Of a stretch of DNA of 15,013 nucleotides, positions 1-7,772 are shown in pieces. Below the pieces are notes generated by a model. It did no database searches. It was not told the DNA's origin and was given only the letters and a program-made list of their open reading frames with translations. Within the stretch, counting starts at the first letter, position 1, and the number at the start of each line of letters is the position of its first letter. This stretch comes from Hyphomicrobiales bacterium (GTDB lineage: Bacteria > Pseudomonadota > Alphaproteobacteria > Rhizobiales > Beijerinckiaceae): assembly GCA_028290125.1 (NCBI GenBank), contig JAQGKM010000078.1:1-15013 (forward strand), given 5' to 3'. Both the position numbers and the translations under genes were made by a program.

Positions 1-512
1 GCCGCCACCATCGCGTCGATGAGGTCGATCTTCTTGACGGCGCCTTCGTGGATGTATTTGCCGGCCTCCATCGGACCGCCGGACACGAAGACCGCCGGGA
101 TGTTGAGGCGCATCGCGGCCATCAGCATGCCGGGCGTGATCTTGTCGCAGTTCGAGATGCACACGAGCGCGTCGGCGCAATGGGCGTTGGCCATGTATTC
201 GACGGCGTCGGCGATCACCTCGCGCGACGGCAGGCTGTAGAGCATGCCGCCATGCCCCATCGCGATGCCGTCGTCGACCGCGATCGTGTTGAACTCCTTG
301 GCGACGCCGCCCGCCTTTTCGATCTCGCGCGCGACCAGCTGGCCGAGGTCCTTCAGATGGACATGGCCCGGCACGAACTGCGTGAAGGAATTGCAGACCG
401 CGATGATCGGCTTGCCGAAGTCTTCGTCCTTCATGCCGGTGGCGCGCCAGAGGCCGCGCGCGCCGGCCATGTTGCGGCCGTGGGTCGTGGTGCGTGAACG
501 ATAAACGGGCAT
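1..512 (-). CDS. ilvD: Dihydroxy-acid dehydratase, N-terminal part (cut by window edge)
   Basis: Dehydrates 2,3-dihydroxy-isovalerate and 2,3-dihydroxy-3-methylvalerate to the 2-oxo acids, the third common step of valine and isoleucine synthesis, in the cytoplasm. Reading the minus strand from ATG at 512, the first 170 codons follow E. coli IlvD almost residue for residue from memory: MPVYRSRTTTHGRN at 1-14, NSFTQFVPGHVHL at 41-53, DDGIAMGHGGM at 80-90 and CISNCDKITPG at 118-128. In the ILVD/EDD family the Cys-Asp-Lys of the last motif supplies an Fe-S ligand (C122), a metal-binding Asp and a conserved Lys. The frame is open to the window edge, so the remaining two thirds lie outside. No strong ribosome site precedes 512, but the start agrees with the family N-terminus. 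The gene is divergent from the small secreted gene at 732. I saw no obvious leader peptide or attenuator in the 219-bp gap. Confidence 0.95.
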   Translation of the reverse strand, partial: MPVYRSRTTTHGRNMAGARGLWRATGMKDEDFGKPIIAVCNSFTQFVPGHVHLKDLGQLVAREIEKAGGVAKEFNTIAVDDGIAMGHGGMLYSLPSREVIADAVEYMANAHCADALVCISNCDKITPGMLMAAMRLNIPAVFVSGGPMEAGKYIHEGAVKKIDLIDAMVA

Positions 513-731
513 GGGATCACCAGGGTCAGGAAGACAGCCGAACGGGCGGCCCTGCGCCAACGCCTTGAAGCGCCGGACACATGAAGCGGGCACACAGATA
601 ATGGAGGTTCTGGATCAGGTCAAAGAACAGGGCGCCGCAGCATCACGCAGTCTTGCTCACCCGCGCGCCAACACGCCCGAACTCTCGGCTGCTTACGCCC
701 GTTAAGCGGTCCTTTGATGGAGGTACTTACC
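513..731. other. Divergent intergenic region between ilvD and the small secreted gene
   Basis: This 219-bp spacer must carry the ilvD promoter (minus) and the promoter of the gene at 732 (plus). The only clear signal is the GGAGG at 719-723 in front of 732. I did not find a convincing -35/-10 pair, a branched-chain-codon-rich leader peptide, or a terminator/antiterminator hairpin. An open frame from 511 to 705 lacks a ribosome site and resembles no family I know. Confidence 0.5.
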
Positions 732-992
732 ATGCGTAAAACGATTTTGACGGCAGCGGCCGCGCTCCTCGCCCTGACGACCTTGCCGGTCGCCGCCCAG
801 ACCCAGGGCCAGACCTACGCCATCGGGCCGTCGGACTTCATGCAGGGCTATGCGCAGACCGGGCGCACGGAGCGCCGCTGGCAGGCCGATCCCACCTTCT
901 ACGAGGAAGAGGGCTATGCGCCGCGCGGCCGCCGCCTCGTCGACTGCGAGCGGTTCGCCTATCGCGACGACCCGCGCTGCTTCGTCCGCTGA
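732..992 (+). CDS. Small secreted protein of unknown function
   Basis: An 86-residue protein that I do not recognise as a named family. It opens with a clear Sec signal peptide: MRKT, then a hydrophobic stretch at 5-21, with a likely signal peptidase I site after VAA at 20-22. The mature part is about 64 residues, rich in Arg, Asp, Tyr and Glu. It has two cysteines near the C-terminus (C72 and C83) that could form one disulfide in the periplasm. The ATG at 732 is chosen because GGAGG at 719-723 sits 8 nt upstream. An in-frame TTG at 714 and ATG at 717 lie on or before that site and would spoil the signal peptide. It stands alone on the plus strand between ilvD and the DUF1003 gene, both on the minus strand. 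Function unknown; the envelope location is inferred from the signal peptide. Confidence 0.8.
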   Translation: MRKTILTAAAALLALTTLPVAAQTQGQTYAIGPSDFMQGYAQTGRTERRWQADPTFYEEEGYAPRGRRLVDCERFAYRDDPRCFVR

Positions 993-1132
993 ACCCGACC
1001 GACGAAAGCCAGCACCGCCCGCACCTTGCGTGCGTGTTGGCTTGGCGATTGCTAGAGCCGTGAGCCTCTCGTCACCGGCCCCCGGGCTGGCGGCTTGCGG
1101 CGCGCCCTCTTGGGCGTTTCCTCCCTGACTTG

Positions 1133-1153
1133 CCCGCTCCCCATGGGAGCGGG
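1133..1153. terminator. GC-rich hairpin between convergent genes
   Basis: An 8-bp perfect stem, CCCGCTCC (1133-1140) with GGAGCGGG (1146-1153), closes a 5-nt loop in the 179-bp gap between the converging genes ending at 992 and 1172. On the plus strand it is followed by TCTTTC, a weak U-tract, so it may terminate the gene at 732. On the minus strand there is no U-run. The right arm is part of a tandem copy, since GGAGCGGGTCTT recurs at 1146-1157 and 1161-1172. Confidence 0.4.
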
Positions 1154-1171
1154 TCTTTCGGGAGCGGGTCT

Positions 1172-1705
1172 TCAAGATCGGCGGGACAGCTTGGCCTCCT
1201 CGTCGCCGATCTTTTCGAGCACGGCTTCGGCGGCGACATCCTTCTTCAGTTCGGCGATCTCGCCCTGGTCGACCGGCACGCCGACATGTTCGGCGATGCG
1301 CGACACCAGCTCCACGAGGCGCGTCACCTCATGCTCGGCCAGCAGATTGATCTGCAAGTCCAGATCGGCGCGTCGGCTGGCGAGCTCGGCCGCACGATTC
1401 TGCGAGATCAGCACGAAAGTGGACAGAAAGATCGCCTCGACGGACGCAGCGGTGGCGAGAATCACGAACGTGTCGTCGAACGGCGGCAGTCCGAGCAGGC
1501 CCGTGTTCCAGGCGATCCAGCCCGCAACGGCGACAAGATGGACGACGACGAAGATCATGCTGCCGGTGAAGCGCGTGATGGCGTCCGCGATGCGGTCGCT
1601 CGCCGGCGACTCCGACACGGTGCGTGCGCGCTCCTGCTGCAACACTTCGATATTGCGCGCGAGAACGGGGTTCATGCCGTCCTGCGGAGGTGAGTTGTTT
1701 TGCAT
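1172..1705 (-). CDS. DUF1003 family inner-membrane protein
   Basis: A 177-residue membrane protein matching the DUF1003 family (PF06210), whose biochemical role is unknown. The hallmark layout is present. A short N-terminal soluble part precedes RIADAITRFTGSM at 38-50. Two transmembrane helices follow, at about 51-70 and 80-101. Next come SQNR at 101-104 and the family signature RRADLDLQINLLAEHEVT at 111-128, continuing as an amphipathic, probably coiled C-terminal helix. I place the start at ATG 1705. TTG at 1714 and ATG at 1675 are also possible, and none has a strong ribosome site. The gene converges on the small secreted gene and diverges from the EamA permease at 1786 (80-bp gap). The membrane assignment is firm; the function is not known. 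Confidence 0.88.
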   Translation of the reverse strand: MQNNSPPQDGMNPVLARNIEVLQQERARTVSESPASDRIADAITRFTGSMIFVVVHLVAVAGWIAWNTGLLGLPPFDDTFVILATAASVEAIFLSTFVLISQNRAAELASRRADLDLQINLLAEHEVTRLVELVSRIAEHVGVPVDQGEIAELKKDVAAEAVLEKIGDEEAKLSRRS

Positions 1706-1785
1706 GCGCCCCAAACCGCCGGAACGACACGGGGTTGCGTAGCGCCTTCGCCTGTGGTGCCCTGATCACCGGAGCGTGAAGACGA

Positions 1786-2715
1786 ATGACACAAGCAATC
1801 AGCCGGGTGATGACGCCCACGCAATGGGCCATGCTCGTGCTGCTCTCCGTGCTGTGGGGCGGTTCGTTCTTCTTCGCCGGCGTCGCCGTGCACGAAGTGC
1901 CGCCCGTCACCATCGCGCTCGCGCGCGCCGGCGGCGCTGCGCTGATCCTCAATCTCTTGTTGCCGATGATCGGCCAGCGCCTTCCGCGCACACGCGAGGT
2001 CTGGACGGCCTTCGCCGTGATGGGCTTCATCAACAACGTCGTGCCGTTCACGCTGATCTTCTGGGCGCAGGGTCACATCGCCAGCGGACTGGCGTCGATC
2101 CTGAATGCGACGACGCCCTTGTCGGCGATCCTCGTCGCGCATGTCGCGACGAAGGATGAAAAGATGATTGGCAGCCGCTTTGTCGGAGTGCTGATCGGTT
2201 TCGCCGGCGTCGCCACCATGATCGGACTCGACGTGCTGGACGGCGTCGGCACGCATGTGGCCGCGCAGTTCGCGCTGGTGCTGGCCGGTTTCTCCTACGC
2301 CTGCGCAGGCGTGTATGGACGCCGCTTCTCGAAGATGGGCGTCACCCCGATGGCGACCGCGACCGGGCAGGTGACGGCGTCGGCATTGTTCCTGTGTGTG
2401 ATGTCGGCGTTCGTCGATGCGCCGTGGACGCTGCCGTCACCATCGGCATCTACATGGCTTGCGCTTGCGGGGCTGGCGAGTTTGTCCACAGCGCTCGCTT
2501 ACGTCATCTACTTTCGCCTGCTCGCGGCAGCCGGTGCGACAAATCTGCTACTCGTCACGTTTTTGATACCCGTGAGCGCCATCGCCATGGGCGTGTGGTT
2601 TTTGGGCGAACAGCCGGTGGCGCGGCAATTTGTCGGCCTCGCAGTCATCGGAATCGGGTTAGCCTGCATCGACGGAAGATTGCTCGGTCTTGGAGCGGCT
2701 TCTCGAAAGGCCTGA
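1786..2715 (+). CDS. EamA/DMT superfamily permease
   Basis: A 309-residue integral membrane protein of the drug/metabolite transporter superfamily (10-TMS, two EamA repeats). The first repeat runs from about residue 16 (WAMLVLLSVLWGGSFFFAGV) to 145, the second from about 157 to 295. Family signs are the SVLWGGSFFF N-terminal helix, PVTIALARAGGAAL at the end of the first re-entry, and FINNVVPFTLIFWAQGHIASGLASILNATTPL. The helix LALAGLASLSTALAYVIYFRLLAAAG is the second-repeat equivalent. Family members export amino acids, nucleosides or other small metabolites; the substrate cannot be told from sequence. ATG 1786 has GGAG at 1771-1774, rather far (11 nt). ATG at 1810 is an alternative that removes eight residues. 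It appears monocistronic, with 216 bp before prkA. Confidence 0.9.
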   Translation: MTQAISRVMTPTQWAMLVLLSVLWGGSFFFAGVAVHEVPPVTIALARAGGAALILNLLLPMIGQRLPRTREVWTAFAVMGFINNVVPFTLIFWAQGHIASGLASILNATTPLSAILVAHVATKDEKMIGSRFVGVLIGFAGVATMIGLDVLDGVGTHVAAQFALVLAGFSYACAGVYGRRFSKMGVTPMATATGQVTASALFLCVMSAFVDAPWTLPSPSASTWLALAGLASLSTALAYVIYFRLLAAAGATNLLLVTFLIPVSAIAMGVWFLGEQPVARQFVGLAVIGIGLACIDGRLLGLGAASRKA

Positions 2716-2833
2716 AAATGAAGGCCTTCACGGAAAAAGTGACGACGTGATCAATCGTGACGCGCACGCGCGCCACCTTACCGCCATCAGCGCATTTATA
2801 GTTATCGCGCAGACGGCGCACGGCCCCGCTCCC

Positions 2834-2858
2834 GAAACCTTGGCGCAGATGTTGCGTT
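2834..2858 (+). promoter_or_regulatory. Candidate EcfG (general stress) promoter of the prkA operon
   Basis: GAAAC at 2834-2838 and CGTT at 2855-2858 are separated by exactly 16 nt. The alphaproteobacterial EcfG consensus is GGAAC-N16/17-CGTT, so this matches 8 of 9 specified bases. Transcription would begin near 2865, leaving about 67 nt before the prkA ATG at 2932. The overlapping TTGACA at 2857-2862 looks like a sigma-70 -35 box but has no convincing -10 at 16-18 nt. In enterobacteria the equivalent yeaG operon is under the stationary-phase sigma factor, so a stress promoter here is biologically plausible. The site is inferred from pattern only. Confidence 0.45.
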
Positions 2859-2931
2859 GACAAGCGAGGCCGTTACCGCAAGCCTATGAATCTAGAATCG
2901 TTGCAGGCGCCGTTCGGATCGAGGATGGGAC

Positions 2932-4878
2932 ATGACCTTTGCGCACGATCTCCTGACCCGGTATTCTGAGACTTTCCAGAACCGACGTGAAACCGAAATG
3001 TCGGTGACAGACTATCTGGAACTTTGCCGCACTGACCCGATGGCTTATGCGAGTGCGCCCGAGCGCATTCTCGCGGCGATCGGCGAGCCGGTCATCATCG
3101 ACACGAGCAAAGATGCCCGGATGGGGCGCATCTTTTCAAACCGCACGATCCGCACCTATCCGGCCTTCGCCGAATTCTACGGCATGGAAGATACGGTCGA
3201 GCGCATCGTCGCCTTCTTCCGCCACGCGGCGCAGGGGCTGGAGGAGCGCAAGCAGATCCTTTATCTTCTGGGGCCGGTTGGCGGCGGCAAGTCATCGCTC
3301 GCCGAACGCCTGAAAGCCTTGATGGAAGTGAAGCCGGTCTACGTTCTGAAAGCTGGCAACGACATCAGCCCCGTGTTCGAATCTCCGCTCGCGCTGTTCG
3401 ATCCGGAAACGATGGGCGCCGAGCTCGAACAGCAGTTCAAGATCCCGCGCCGCCGCCTTACCGGGCTGATGTCGCCGTGGTGCCTGAAGCGCCTCGACGA
3501 GTTCGGCGGCGATATTTCCAGGTTCACGGTCGTCAAGCTGCTGCCGTCTCGCCTGCGCCAGATCTCGGTCGCCAAGACCGAGCCGGGCGACGAAAACAAC
3601 CAGGACATCTCTTCGCTCGTCGGCAAGGTCGATATCCGCAAGCTCGAGACGCTCGCGCAGAACGATCCCGACGCCTACTCATATTCGGGCGGCCTCAACC
3701 GCGCCAACCAGGGCATTCTTGAATTCGTCGAGATGTTCAAGGCGCCGATCAAGATGCTGCATCCGCTGCTGACGGCGACGCAGGAAGGCAATTACATCGG
3801 CACCGAAAACATCGGCGCCATTCCGTTCGCCGGCATCATCCTCGCCCATTCGAATGAATCCGAATGGCAGTCCTTCCGCGCCAACAAGAACAACGAAGCT
3901 TTCCTCGATCGTATCTATCTCATCAAGGTGCCGTACTGCCTGCGCGCGACGGAAGAGCAGCGCATTTACGAGAAGCTGATCCGCGGTTCGGAACTGGCGA
4001 GTGCGCCCTGCGCGCCGGCCACGCTCGAAATGCTGTCGCGCTTCTCGGTGCTGTCACGCCTGCGTGTGCATGAAAATTCGTCCGCCTTCTCGAAGCTGCG
4101 CGTCTACGACGGCGACAGCATTCGCGAGACCGACCCGCGCGCCCGCTCCCTGCAGGAGTACAAGGACGCGGCCGGTCCCGATGAGGGCATGGACGGCATC
4201 TCGACGCGCTTCGCCTTCAAGGTGCTGGCGGCAGCGTTCAACCATGACTCGGTGGAGATCGGCGCCGATCCCGTGCATCTCATGTTCGTGCTCGAACAGG
4301 CGATCCGCCGCGACCAGCTGCCGCCCGACATCGAGAAGCGCTACCTCGAATACATCAAGGCCGAGCTTGCGCCGCGTTACGCCGAATTCATCGGGCACGA
4401 GATCCAGAAAGCCTATCTTGAGAGCTACCACGATTACGGGCAGAATTTGTTCGATCGTTACGTCGACTACGCCGACGCGTGGATCGAAGACCTCGACTTC
4501 AAGGATCCCGACACCGGGCAATTGCTGGATCGCGAATTGCTCAATCAGGAGCTGACCAAGATCGAAAAGCCGGCCGGCATCGCGAACCCCAAGGACTTCC
4601 GCAACGAGGTCGTGAAGTTTGCGCTCCGCTCGCGGGCCGCCAACGGCGGAAAGAATCCGTCGTGGACGTCCTACGAGAAGATCCGCGAAGTTATCGAGCG
4701 TCGCATGTTCAGCCAGGTCGAGGACCTGCTGCCGGTCATCAGCTTCGGCTCCAAGAAAGACGGCGAGACGGAGAAGAAGCACTCCGATTTCGTCTCGCGC
4801 ATGGCGGCGCGCGGTTACACAGAACGTCAGGTCCGTCGTCTTGTTGAATGGTACATGCGGGTCAAGCAATCCGCCTGA
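2932..4878 (+). CDS. prkA: PrkA/YeaG family serine protein kinase with AAA+ domain
   Basis: A 648-residue protein (E. coli YeaG is about 644). The PrkA family has an N-terminal AAA+ ATPase domain followed by a C-terminal kinase-like region and phosphorylates proteins on Ser in stress or stationary phase. Seen here: an N-terminal segment with YSETFQNRRETEMSVTDYLE at 11-30, the Walker A motif GPVGGGKSS at 114-122, and the family sequence GLNRANQGILEFVEMFKAP in the middle. The C-terminal region ends SRMAARGYTERQVRRLVEWYM. The start at ATG 2932 has GAGG at 2921-2924, 7 nt upstream. It is the first gene of a tight operon with yeaH (11-bp gap) and spoVR. The three-gene set is conserved across proteobacteria, and the products are thought to act together in stress adaptation. 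No truncation or missing motif is visible. Confidence 0.95.
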   Translation: MTFAHDLLTRYSETFQNRRETEMSVTDYLELCRTDPMAYASAPERILAAIGEPVIIDTSKDARMGRIFSNRTIRTYPAFAEFYGMEDTVERIVAFFRHAAQGLEERKQILYLLGPVGGGKSSLAERLKALMEVKPVYVLKAGNDISPVFESPLALFDPETMGAELEQQFKIPRRRLTGLMSPWCLKRLDEFGGDISRFTVVKLLPSRLRQISVAKTEPGDENNQDISSLVGKVDIRKLETLAQNDPDAYSYSGGLNRANQGILEFVEMFKAPIKMLHPLLTATQEGNYIGTENIGAIPFAGIILAHSNESEWQSFRANKNNEAFLDRIYLIKVPYCLRATEEQRIYEKLIRGSELASAPCAPATLEMLSRFSVLSRLRVHENSSAFSKLRVYDGDSIRETDPRARSLQEYKDAAGPDEGMDGISTRFAFKVLAAAFNHDSVEIGADPVHLMFVLEQAIRRDQLPPDIEKRYLEYIKAELAPRYAEFIGHEIQKAYLESYHDYGQNLFDRYVDYADAWIEDLDFKDPDTGQLLDRELLNQELTKIEKPAGIANPKDFRNEVVKFALRSRAANGGKNPSWTSYEKIREVIERRMFSQVEDLLPVISFGSKKDGETEKKHSDFVSRMAARGYTERQVRRLVEWYMRVKQSA

Positions 4879-4879
4879 C

Positions 4880-4883
4880 GGAG
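4880..4883 (+). promoter_or_regulatory. Ribosome site that decides the yeaH start
   Basis: GGAG at 4880-4883 lies right after the prkA stop (4876-4878). It is 6 nt before ATG 4890 but directly abuts ATG 4884. This favours 4890, which also gives the N-terminus MYVIDRRLN typical of the family. Confidence 0.6.
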
Positions 4884-4889
4884 ATGCGA

Positions 4890-6173
4890 ATGTATGTCAT
4901 TGACCGCCGCCTGAATCCGTCGGGGAAAAGCCTGCCCAACAGGCAGCGCTTTCTCCGCCGCGCCGGAAAGGTGCTGCGCGAGGCGGTCCGGAATGTTTCC
5001 GCCTCGCGGCCGATCCGCGAAGTGGGCGAGGGCGGGGTGGTGATCATCCCGGCGCGCGGCATCGACGAGCCGTCATTCCACACCGGCTCGGACGGCCAGC
5101 ACGGCCGCGTTCTGCCCGGCAACAAGGAGTTTCTTGAAGGCGACCGCATCGCCCGGCCGCAGGGCTCGGGCGGCGGCAAGGGCAAGGGATCGGGCAACGG
5201 CGCCGGCAATGGCGGCGGCGGCGAGGATGAGTTCAAGGTCGCGTTGTCGGCCGAGGAATTCCTGACCCTCTTTCTCGAAGATCTCGAACTGCCCGATCTC
5301 GAACGCCGCAAACTGTCGCTCACCGATTCCACCGGCATGCGCCGCGCCGGCTACACCAAGTCGGGATCGCCCGCCAATCTCGCGGTCTCGCGCACCATGC
5401 GCAATGCGCTCTCGCGGCGTATGGCGCTGAAGCGTCCCAAGCCCGAGGATCTCGCGGCGCTGGAAGAGGCCCTGCGCTACGCCGAAGAGGTGAAGGACGA
5501 GATGCAGGCGGCGCGTCTGCGCGAGTTGATCGATACGCATGGCGTGCGCACGCGCGCCATTCCCTACATCGATCCGATCGACATCCGTTATCGCCGCTTC
5601 GAGCCGTCGCCGCGTCCGATCGCCCAGGCGGTGATGTTCTGCATCATGGACGTGTCGGGCTCGATGACCGAACACATGAAGGACATGGCGAAGCGCTTCT
5701 TCATGCTGCTCTACGTGTTCCTGCAGAAACGCTACAAGCAGGTCGAGGTGGTCTTCATCCGCCACACCGACGAGGCGAAGGAAGTCGACGAGAAGACCTT
5801 CTTCGAAAGCCGCGAAACCGGCGGCACGCGTGTTTCTTCGGCGCTGATCGAGGCGCAGAAGATTCTGGAAGAGCGCTATCCCGTCGCCGACTGGAACATC
5901 TACATCGCGCAGGCGTCCGACGGCGACAATGAATCGGGCGACAACGACCGCGCCACCGCGCTGATGCGCGATGGCCTGCTGCCGCTTTGCCAGTATTTCG
6001 CCTATCTCGAAGTCGATGAGCCGCACAGCGACACGCCGACATCGAGCCTGTGGAAGACCTACGACAAGCTCGATCCCGGCCCGGCCATGCGCCGCGTCAC
6101 GACACGGCAGGAAATCTATCCGGTGTTCCGCGAATTGTTCAGGCGGCGGAACGAGGCCCTGGAGACCACATGA
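4890..6173 (+). CDS. yeaH: DUF444/UPF0229 family VWA protein (YeaH)
   Basis: With start ATG 4890 the protein is 427 residues, the length I recall for E. coli YeaH, and opens MYVIDRRLN like its homologues. Family features seen: NRQRFLRRAGK near 19-29, the FHTG/RVLPGNKEFLEGDRIARPQG block, then a Gly/Lys/Asn-rich linker at roughly residues 92-112. EEFLTLFLEDLELPDLERR follows. The C-terminal half is a von Willebrand A-like domain beginning AVMFCIMDVSGSM, whose DxSxS metal-adhesion motif is at 254-258. ETGGTRVSSAL and QASDGDNESGDN follow, so the MIDAS residues are intact. It ends YPVFRELFRRRNE. The role is unknown in detail; it is a companion of PrkA and SpoVR. The gene overlaps spoVR by ATGA at 6170-6173, implying translational coupling. 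Confidence 0.93.
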   Translation: MYVIDRRLNPSGKSLPNRQRFLRRAGKVLREAVRNVSASRPIREVGEGGVVIIPARGIDEPSFHTGSDGQHGRVLPGNKEFLEGDRIARPQGSGGGKGKGSGNGAGNGGGGEDEFKVALSAEEFLTLFLEDLELPDLERRKLSLTDSTGMRRAGYTKSGSPANLAVSRTMRNALSRRMALKRPKPEDLAALEEALRYAEEVKDEMQAARLRELIDTHGVRTRAIPYIDPIDIRYRRFEPSPRPIAQAVMFCIMDVSGSMTEHMKDMAKRFFMLLYVFLQKRYKQVEVVFIRHTDEAKEVDEKTFFESRETGGTRVSSALIEAQKILEERYPVADWNIYIAQASDGDNESGDNDRATALMRDGLLPLCQYFAYLEVDEPHSDTPTSSLWKTYDKLDPGPAMRRVTTRQEIYPVFRELFRRRNEALETT

Positions 6174-7714
6174 GCGCTCTGCTGTTCGAGGGAGCCGACT
6201 GGAGCTTCGAGACGATCCAGCGTATCCACGACAGGGTCGAGGAAATCGCTCTCGGCGAGATGAAACTCGATGTCTATCCGAACCAGATCGAGGTCATCAC
6301 CTCCGAGCAGTTGCTCGACGCCTATGCGGGCTCGGGCATGCCGATCTATTACGGGCACTGGTCGTTTGGAAAGCGCTTCGTCCAGCACGAGGGCCACTAC
6401 CGCAAGGGCTACACCGACCTCGCCTATGAACTCGTCATCAATTCGAGCCCGTGCATTTCCTACGTGATGGAAGGCAATTCAGCGTTGATGCAGACGCTGG
6501 TGATTGCGCACGCGGCCTTCGGGCACAATCACTTCTTCAAGAACAACCAGCTCTTCCGCGACTGGACGGATGCGCCCGGCATTCTCGACTATCTGCAGTT
6601 CGCCCGCACCTACATCGCCCAATGCGAGGAGACCTATGGCGAGCGCAACGTCGAGCGCCTGATCGACGCCGCGCATGCGCTGATGAGCCATGGCGTGCAT
6701 CGCTCGCCGCGCCGCCGCAAGACCGATTTTAAGACCGAGCAGGCGCGCGCCAAGGAACGGCGCGAGCATGACGAGAAGATCTACAACGAACTTTGGGAGA
6801 CATTGCCGGGCGGCGCGCCGAAGACGCCGCAGACGAGCCCCGAGGCGCATCTCGCCAACCTGCTCGAACTCCCGCAGGAGAACATCCTTTACTTCCTCGA
6901 AAAGACCGCGCCGCGTCTCGCGCCCTGGCAGCGCGAGATCATCCGCATCGTGCGCCTGCTCGCGCAATATTTCCATCCGCAGCGGCAGACCAAGGTGATG
7001 AACGAGGGTGTGGCGACCTACGTCCACTACAAGATCATGAACCGGTTGCACGAGAGCGGAAACATCACCGACGGCGCGTTCCTCGAATTCCTGACCTCGC
7101 ACACCAATGTGGTGTTCCAGCCGCAATTCGACGACCGTCGCTTCTCCAGCATCAATCCTTATGCACTGGGCTTCGCGATGATGACGGATCTCGAGCGCAT
7201 CTGCGTCAAGCCGACGGATGAGGACCGCGACTGGTTCCCGGAGCTTGCCGGCTGCAACGATCCGACCAACGCGCTGAAGGATATCTGGGCGCATTACCGC
7301 GACGAGAGCTTCATCTCGCAATATCTGTCGCCGCGCGTCATGCGCGACTGGCGCATGTTCAACCTTGTCGACGATCCGGCGGAGCCCACCCTGAAGGTCG
7401 AGGCGATTCATGACGAACGCGGCTATCGCCGCATTCGCCGCGCCTTCGCACGCGAGTACGATGTCGGCCATGTCGATCCGCAGATCGAGGTCGTCGCCGT
7501 CGACCTGCAGGGCGATCGTCGTCTCATCGTGCAGCATTCGGTACGCGGCGGGCGTTTGCTGGCGTCGCGCGAAGCCAGCGAGGTGCTGGGCTATCTCGCC
7601 GATCTCTGGGGCTATCCGGTGCTGCTGCGGGAGGTTGACGAGCACGGCAACGGCCTGCGCGAGCACACGGCAGAGCCGCGCGGACGGGAGGCCTTCCAAA
7701 GCGGCAAGCCCTGA
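6170..7714 (+). CDS. spoVR: SpoVR family protein (YcgB-like)
   Basis: A 514-residue cytoplasmic protein (E. coli YcgB is about 510). SpoVR was named for a Bacillus spore-cortex phenotype. In non-sporulating proteobacteria it accompanies prkA and yeaH, and its biochemistry is unresolved. Family blocks seen: WSFETIQRIHDRVEEIA near the N-terminus, LDVYPNQIEVITSEQLLDAYA, GMPIYYGHWSFGKRF, AHAAFGHNHFFKNNQLF, and the metal-site-like HPQRQTKVMNEGVATYVHY. The last block's His and Glu resemble the conserved HxxxE-type residues of the family. INPYALGFAMM and RDWRMF occur later. The start is ATG 6170, in the ATGA overlap with yeaH and with GGAG at 6161-6164. An upstream in-frame start at 6050 would lie inside yeaH and adds residues not seen in the family. 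Nothing looks truncated. Confidence 0.94.
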   Translation: MSALLFEGADWSFETIQRIHDRVEEIALGEMKLDVYPNQIEVITSEQLLDAYAGSGMPIYYGHWSFGKRFVQHEGHYRKGYTDLAYELVINSSPCISYVMEGNSALMQTLVIAHAAFGHNHFFKNNQLFRDWTDAPGILDYLQFARTYIAQCEETYGERNVERLIDAAHALMSHGVHRSPRRRKTDFKTEQARAKERREHDEKIYNELWETLPGGAPKTPQTSPEAHLANLLELPQENILYFLEKTAPRLAPWQREIIRIVRLLAQYFHPQRQTKVMNEGVATYVHYKIMNRLHESGNITDGAFLEFLTSHTNVVFQPQFDDRRFSSINPYALGFAMMTDLERICVKPTDEDRDWFPELAGCNDPTNALKDIWAHYRDESFISQYLSPRVMRDWRMFNLVDDPAEPTLKVEAIHDERGYRRIRRAFAREYDVGHVDPQIEVVAVDLQGDRRLIVQHSVRGGRLLASREASEVLGYLADLWGYPVLLREVDEHGNGLREHTAEPRGREAFQSGKP

Positions 7715-7772
7715 GGCATGATCGCCTCCTCAGCGCGCCCACAAGAGCGCGCGGCAAGGGGAGGATTACGGC

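Noticed and set aside
511..705. 64-codon open frame (and its inner ATG at 601) between ilvD and the small secreted gene.
   Set aside because: No ribosome site, no recognisable domain, and its start overlaps the ilvD start codon on the other strand.
2707..2728. Hairpin AAGGCC/GGCCTT at the end of the EamA gene as a terminator.
   Set aside because: Only six base pairs around a 10-nt loop, partly overlapping the stop codon, with no U-run after it.
2857..2862. TTGACA as a sigma-70 -35 box for prkA.
   Set aside because: No acceptable -10 at 16-18 nt; the nearest TATGAA is 22 nt away. The overlapping EcfG-type pair fits better.
6050..6169. Longer N-terminus for SpoVR from ATG 6050.
   Set aside because: It would be read in another frame inside yeaH. 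The ATGA start at 6170 with GGAG nearby matches the family N-terminus.
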